From Breviolum minutum Mf 1.05b.01 (lineage: Eukaryota; Sar; Dinophyceae; Suessiales; Symbiodiniaceae), in NCBI GenBank assembly GCA_000507305.1, contig DF239210.1, positions 124,001 through 188,000 on the forward strand: a stretch of 64,000 nucleotides of DNA, given 5' to 3'. A program made the translations under genes and the position numbers. Positions 58,155 to 64,000 of this stretch are shown here, one piece after another (within the stretch, counting starts at the first letter, position 1; each line of letters opens with the position of its first letter). Under the pieces are notes generated by a model. The model was not told where the DNA came from, ran no database searches, and saw nothing but the letters and a program-made list of their open reading frames with translations.

Positions 58155-61100
58155 TCAACGCAAAGGAGAGGCTGTGTAGTTGGCCCAGTCGCCCCAGGCA
58201 CTTCCCGTCAGACCATCCTGCTTTGTTCGCATTTTTTTGATGAGGCACATAGTACGAATATGCTACCCCGCAAAAAAAAAAACACCGCAAAAAAACATAC
58301 CAAAACCTACTTTGACGCAAAAAGAATACCATTGTCACATGTGTTTTTTCCATGTTTACATCAGGAAACTGCGCAAATTGATAAGATCCAACACATTCAA
58401 GTAAGCCAGCCTTTTCAAGACTAAATGCCTTTCAATAGATACGCAACGTTCAAGCCGCCAGTTAGATTGATTGTTTTGAAAGATCCAATACTCGAAACGA
58501 TCCACAATTCCTGATAGATTGCAGATAGACCCATGTTCAACTAGGTGTAAATCTCAAAAAATGAAGATATATATGTCCATACGGGCTTGGCTACCAAGTA
58601 CGTCGAAGAGCACTGCTACTGCTGTTGCTGCTGCTGTTTGTACTGGTGGTGGTGGTGGTGGTGGTGGTGGTGGTGGTGGTGGTGGTGGTGGTGGTGGTGG
58701 TGGTGGTGGTGGTGGTGGTGGTGGTGGTGGTGGTGGTGGTGGTGGTGGTNNNNNTGGTGGTGGTGGTGGTGGTGGTGGTGGTGGTGGTGGTGGTGGTGGT
58801 GGTGGTGGTGGTGGTGGTGGTGGTGGTGGTGGTGGTGGTGGTGGTTGTGGTGGTGGTGTTTTTCCAAGCATTTGTTCCTCCTCTCCTCTCCATGATGAAA
58901 AAGAAACGATGATAGGTATATATAGACATAAATGCATGATATCTTAAGGATGGGTTCAACACGAACCAATGGATTAATACAAGAAGAAATGCGGAGGAAA
59001 TCAAGATCACTCTTCGAAATCATGGATAAACTTCAGGGAAGCGCATGGTCAATTGATTTCAAAGTAAGATTAACTCAATCTGAAGGGGATAGCTTTGTCT
59101 ATCTTCAAGTTTTCCGATTTCATGAATTCAAGATAAATAACACTCTATCAAGAAGCTATGTTGGCAATGAGTTCAAAATAATTCCAATATAGAGTTCAAA
59201 CAATGAGATATTGACATTGCAGATATCAAGAATCCATGAATAAGATTAGACGAATCAAAGGTAACTCCACAAAGTATATCAGACCAGTTCATAATCAGTT
59301 CAAGAGACATAAGGCTGTGTATATCTATCAAACAGATTTGGATCCAAGATCGAAGACAAGGCAAATTCATGATAGACTTGTAAAGACAAACCTAAGATAC
59401 GCACTTTTGAAGGGCATGGAAAAAATCATTTGAAGAGGCACTCATGATAGATTTCAGTTCAACGAGTTCAAGATCCACTGAAAACGAGTGCAAGTTTTTG
59501 CAGTATACGAAATACAACCATCAAAAAACTCACCCAAATAAGTTCATGATAGACACGTGAGAAAAGTGTGTGACAATTTAAGTAGCATTCAAGACAAATC
59601 CTCCCCAAAAAGATAACGTCCTTTGTAAATTGAACTTATATTTCAAATGCATTACGAAATCACATAAGCTAAGGCTATTTGAATGGGAGTTCGTTCAAGA
59701 AATCTCTACTAGACTTAAATAGACTATATCTGTGAGAAGCTGAAGATGGATCCACGAAGAAACCCAAACCATGTCAAAATCAAATCAAGATACAATGAAG
59801 ATGAACCCGTCATTTATGGAATAGCTAATTCAACAATTCAACATACGCAGCATATACGCAGCATATACGCAGCATAATAGAACGTCAAATGAGTTGGGGA
59901 TACATCCAGTATATATTTCGATCATATGCGCAAATATCGCAAAATCTCAAATAAACATAACCGTGTTTAGTATTGTTTAGTCATGTCAATTTCAATCCAA
60001 CAGAACTTGATCCAAACTTCTCACGGTCGCAACCATTCAATACCCGCACTTTTCCAGCCTAAACTCTTGCAAGTTCATATTTTTTCCTAAATTCACCACA
60101 CCCAAGATCCAAACTCATAGTTAGATCAAGGATGTATCTATATATATATATAGAGAGAGAGAGAGAATTATACAAGATATACACATCCTTAAGATAATCC
60201 ATGAACATATAAGAGAACCAACTCCGAACTTGATATGAAAGGTACATCATGAATATTGGATACTGAATCCATGACAAATCTAAGTCAATTCCAGGGTAAC
60301 AATCAGGTGAATCCAAGATACATGCAGAAAAAGTTTCCCATGAACTATGGATCGGATCATCAGTGGATCATGTTTTTTTGTTTTCTCCGGTGTGTCATGC
60401 TTCAAAGGATGCACAAAAACACTCCGAGTTTGTTGTTGTTCCTCTTCTTTACTGACAATCAACTTGATAACAAAATGATGGCTCGCCAGGAGAACAAACC
60501 TGGTGACTATAGGCCTGAATCAAAATAATGATACTAATAATACTACATACTACTGGCTAATAATGCAATGAACATGATAATGATACAGAAATACACCTAC
60601 AACGCACTGGAGAAAAATGTATGTTCTGTGAAATCAAAGCCCTGCTAACATACCTCACTTTTGAACCATTCAAACATCAATTCATCGCAAAATAAACGAT
60701 GTATGGATGCATATTCATTCAAACCTAAAGGTATAGTAGCAACCAGCATTGCAATCTAAACCCTCACATGGAATCATCACACCAATCCCGTTGGAAAATC
60801 TTGCCTGGAAAAACATCCCGATGATGGCCATCATGGCCAAACGGCCGTTTGCCAACTCTGCATTAAGCTTGGTTTTCTTCACCTCTGGGTCATCCGATGT
60901 GATGAGCTTCCATCCAAAGTCTCCAGCAAAGGCTGCGGTTCCAGGGGACTGGTCTTGGGAAACTTCGCAGAAGGCCATGTATGCCGCGATCTGAGCCCAG
61001 CCTCCTGCTGGCACTTTGGAGATTGCTGCAAGTCCATTGGGAACATCTGCAAACTTCAAGCCGGCAGATGGAGACAAGAAGCCAGGGAATTTCCCAGTAA

Positions 61101-62875
61101 GTTCTGGGGTGATGTATCCCATGGTTGCAAGCATCGAAATTCGGCCATGCTTGATTTCTGTGGCACGACGGCGCTTGAAGTTCTCAACGCTGCCATCGCT
61201 GGAAAGCCCTGCTGGGTCCCAAAAACCCACTGGAGCCTGCACACCGAGTTCATTCTCAAAGGCACGCAGAGGAGAGGCAGTGTAGTTGGCCCAGTCGCCC
61301 CAAGCACTGCCAGTCAATCCATCCTGTTCAGCCGTGACCGCAGGTTCAAAAAAACGGTTGAAGATGTTTGATGGGTTCTTTGTCTTCAGGATATGAATCT
61401 CTCTACTGACATATGATATGTCTCCTTTGAGGCTTCCAGGGGTCTACATCAGATATGATGAAGTTGTTTGACTTGGAATTTATCTTCGTACATGGCGTCC
61501 TCTTGGATTATCTCCTTCACCATCTTGAGTTGAAACAACCGTAAAAAAACAAGAGGTAATCATATATCTAGATCGTATATCAATTTCAATCATCCTATTC
61601 ATGTACATACAGTAAGTAGATTCCTGTTGGTCGGTGTAGAAAACATGGCAATCAAAAGCCCTTACGCTAATCATCACCTCCATCCAGTTGGAAAATCTTG
61701 CCTGGAAAAACATCCCGATGATAGCCATCATGGCCAAACGGCCGTTTGCCAACTCTGCATTAAGCTTGGTTTTCTTCACCTCTGGGTCATCCGATGTGAT
61801 GAGCTTCCATCCAAAGTCTCCAGCAAAGGCTGCGGTTCCAGGGGACTGGTCTTGGGAAACTTCGCAGAAGGCCATGTATGCCGCGATCTGAGCCCAGCCT
61901 GCTGCTGGCACTTTGGAGATTGCTGCAAGTCCATTGGGAACATCTGCAAACTTCAAGCCGGCAGATGGAGACAAGAAGCCAGGGAATTTCCCAGTAAGTT
62001 CTGGGGTGATGTATCCCATGGTTGCAAGCATCGAAATTCGGCCATGCTTGATTTCTGTGGCACGACGGCGCTTGAAGTTCTCAACGCTGCCATCGCTGGA
62101 AAGCCCTGCTGGGTCCCAAAAACCCACTGGAGCCTGCACACCGAGTTCATTCTCAAAGGCACGCAGAGGAGAATCTGTGTAGTTGGCCCAGTCGCCCCAA
62201 GCACTGCCAGTCAAGCCATCCTGCATGTTGTTTGGAAGGTGGGGAGGAACACATGTCAAAACTAGGTGCATTGACACCTATTCACTGCTGTTGCAGGATT
62301 GCATGCACTTATGTATAAAACATTATAGGACATACCCAACCACAAGCCAAATTAAGATCTTGGAAAGACAGATTGAAGTCGCGATCTGTGAAGTTCATTC
62401 TCAACGATGGATGCAATGCCAGTACTCCTCAGTTTCTGTTTTTCCTTACTACTGTACATATATCGCATTTTTGCAGCACAATCAAGTCATGTTTTAGCCT
62501 AAGACTCCAGACCCCTCCCTAGAATAGGATTGAGGGTTCCAATCCCATCCTTAGCAATAGGAATGTAATGTAAGGATAATCCCTTCCTTAGGACATACCT
62601 GGATCCTTAGGGTTATGTAATAGATAGCAATATAGCGGCACAGCATTATTTTTTTCCTACTCTGAAGGTCGACTTTTGATATCAAAATCCCACTTTTCAT
62701 GTGTTGATCGGGCCTCTCCCAACAACCCTTACACCACTTGAAACCTAAAAAAAACTGATTCCCAGGTTGGCTTCATCTTCTGCCCACGTTGGGATCCATT
62801 GAACCAGCTTCAACCCCCGAGACCTGGAAAAACATGCCGATGATCGCGAACATGGCCAGACGGCCGTTGGCCAAC
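58155..62875 (-). CDS. Light-harvesting chlorophyll a-c binding polyprotein, 3' part
   Basis: Exons in 5' to 3' order: 62824-62875 (LANGRLAMFAIIGMFFQ, helix 3 of an upstream unit), 61702-62220, 60805-61323, and 58155-58217 (DGLTGSAWGDWANYTASPLR, stop TGA). The two middle exons are each 519 nt (173 codons). Each encodes the linker, helix 1 (EIKHGRISMLATM), the middle helix (GWAQIAAYMAFCEV) and helix 3 (ELANGRLAMMAIIGMFFQ). All joins fall at FFQ/DGLTG in phase 0, so the product is a string of LHC units, as known for dinoflagellate antenna polyproteins that are later cut into single proteins. The donors after 61702 and 60805 are GC. The gene continues beyond 62875, where the 5' exons were not found. 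It encodes plastid thylakoid antenna protein. Confidence 0.9.
58218..60804 (-). other. 2.6-kb intron of the LHC polyprotein gene
   Basis: It contains the GGT microsatellite with an assembly gap and an AT-rich stretch (58.9-60.3 kb). In that stretch phrases such as TTCATGATAGAC and TTCAAGATCCA recur, and there is a three-fold CATATACGCAG repeat near 59.85 kb. Two plus-strand open frames (58932-59192 and 59236-59433) occur but have no recognisable homology. The donor is GC and the acceptor CAAAGCAG. Confidence 0.65.
58644..58849. repeat. GGT trinucleotide microsatellite with a 5-N gap
   Basis: A pure GGT run is broken by NNNNN at 58750-58754. The gap marks an uncertain length. Its Gly, Trp and Val translations, and the His, Pro and Thr ones of the other strand, are artefacts. 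Confidence 0.95.
60805..61323 (-). CDS. LHC polyprotein unit exon B (173 codons)
   Basis: Same length, phase and boundaries as unit A, after the acceptor CTGAACAG. It also uses a GC donor (GCAAGATTTTCC). It is followed by a 2.6-kb intron before the short terminal exon. Confidence 0.9.
61702..62220 (-). CDS. LHC polyprotein unit exon A (173 codons)
   Basis: It opens after the acceptor AACATGCAG and ends with CAG before a GC donor (GCAAGATTTTCC). It has all three transmembrane helices with the Glu, His/Asn and Arg residues expected for pigment binding and helix pairing. It differs from unit B by about six nucleotides, including Asp for Ala in NYTDSPLR and Ala for Gly in KVPAAGWAQ. Confidence 0.9.
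62498..62611. mobile_element. Family F inverted-repeat element in an LHC polyprotein intron
   Basis: Ends CCTAAGACTCCAG and CTGGATCCTTAGG are inverted repeats. It lies in intron 62221-62823 and is the partner of the copy at 34086-34195 in the other light-harvesting gene. Confidence 0.85.
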
Positions 62876-62879
62876 CTCA

Positions 62880-64000
62880 GGACCAGAGGTTGGATGGAGT
62901 TAGACAGGACAAACAACAAAAGTTTGACATGGCACTTGAACATAAGAATCATGTGAGATGATGAAACTTGGAAACTATATGAAACTATCATGTTCAAATT
63001 CCATCTCAAACTTCTGGTCAATGGATTTGTCTGGTCTTGGTTTGGTAGCATATCCCACTATCCACTGATATTATGCAAGCTAGCCATATTGCCTTGTCTT
63101 AAATTGCCTTGTCTTGTACTTATAAAGGCTACCTACCACATTTTAATAGAAAGAAACACATCCATGGAATAGAAAATTAAGACTCAACATAAGGGTTTAC
63201 AAGTTCGGAGTTTTTCTTTTGAGTGGTGTTTCTGTTCAGGTTCCATTTTTAAACATCAAATAGCTTTGCAAACTTGGTAAGGAGCTAAGGGACTACAGTG
63301 AATGCCTGTAACCTGTCCATCTTGTGGTACGGCCTTACAGATTGGTATTGCAGAATCAAAACATAAGGATAGAAACTCTTTCGTAGTTTAGGGGTTGAAC
63401 CTTTTTGGTGTTTCAAAATGCCAAGATGCTTGTGACCTTAAGGAAGGATCATACATCTACTAGGGTGATCCCCTATGCATAGGGGATCATAGGGGATCAC
63501 CATTGATCTTCACTAGTCATCGCTGGATGGGGGAGAATCGAAGGTTAAGCCTTAGATTTCTTATCAATATAACAGCTATAAAGTGGTGTAGCACACATCA
63601 ATGTCTACATATATTATGGGGTGCTTTCTCTAGATTGAGAAACGAATCTAACAGTTGAGTACCTACGGCAAGTTTTTCTTTAAACACAAACACAGATTTA
63701 ATCAAGCAGTGGTGCTGGTGGGAGCATGACTTTCATTTATCCAACATTCCGAATTTATACTCCCTGATGGTAAACAGAAACCAAATGACTCTGCACAAGC
63801 ACCGTGTTTGAATGGGAAATTCCATCGCCAGTGTATGAAGAAACAGAGCATACAAGTACTAGATGCTGCTCAAGTACGCATATGAATATGTGATATTTAG
63901 ATGTACTCATAGAATCAACCCAACACACGCACACAAAACACTGTCATCCCAAAACAACAGCAACACCAACAACAAGCAAATAACATCAAATAACATCATC
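62880..64000 (-). other. Right end of the window, presumed intron of the LHC polyprotein gene
   Basis: The exon at 62875 needs an upstream exon ending in GA of a split Glu codon, and none was found to the right edge. No other gene was seen. A short palindrome with the phrase CATAGGGGATCA repeated lies near 63470-63500. Confidence 0.45.

Noticed and set aside
58519-59023. Open frames of poly-Gly, poly-Pro, poly-Trp, poly-His and poly-Thr
   Set aside because: Translations of the GGT microsatellite, crossing N bases.
58932-59433. Two plus-strand open frames in the LHC intron
   Set aside because: They lie within a 2.6-kb intron on the opposite strand, are AT-rich and show no known domain.
61627-62265. 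212-codon plus-strand open frame
   Set aside because: It is the antisense of LHC unit exon A. The minus strand carries the conserved protein, and the same antisense frame recurs opposite unit B.

Overview
The window looks like nuclear DNA of a dinoflagellate, most likely a member of the Symbiodiniaceae. The evidence is a light-harvesting (chlorophyll a-c type) polyprotein gene with repeated units, a second light-harvesting gene cut into exons as short as 36 nt, many introns with GC donor sites, very low coding density, and protein families that I recall as multi-copy in dinoflagellate gene sets. No bacterial operon, ribosome binding site, tRNA, rRNA or CRISPR array was recognised. Exons were inferred by eye from reading frame, family resemblance and splice-site phase, so junctions are predictions.

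Layout, left to right. 1-1.7 kb: the 3' part of a plus-strand dinoflagellate multi-copy gene with a one-base frame break. 2.66-9.97 kb: a minus-strand gene of about 18 exons, also a multi-copy dinoflagellate family, with two frame breaks that no intron can explain. 11.76-12 kb: the terminal exon of an unknown minus-strand gene. 17.2-18.8 kb: a minus-strand protein with three AP2-like domains. 19.36-20.65 kb: an unknown minus-strand protein with duplicated motifs. 20.7-28.6 kb: mostly repeats. 28.67-31.2 kb: exons of an unknown plus-strand gene. 33.5-42.0 kb: a minus-strand light-harvesting gene with many introns. 45.5-49.4 kb: a minus-strand gene for an acidic protein. 49.4-58.1 kb: unresolved, with weak plus-strand exon candidates. 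58.16 kb to beyond 62.9 kb: a minus-strand light-harvesting polyprotein gene with two almost identical 519-nt unit exons.

The most striking content is non-coding. At least seven families of short (about 75-130 bp) elements with terminal inverted repeats are scattered through the window. Several sit singly or in tandem inside introns of the two light-harvesting genes and of the 2.7-10 kb gene. In one 167-bp intron the element makes up about half the intron. This fits the published idea of introners (intron-generating transposable elements) in dinoflagellates, here with many families together in one locus.

The two light-harvesting genes would supply plastid thylakoid antenna proteins. The other genes have no visible functional link to them.
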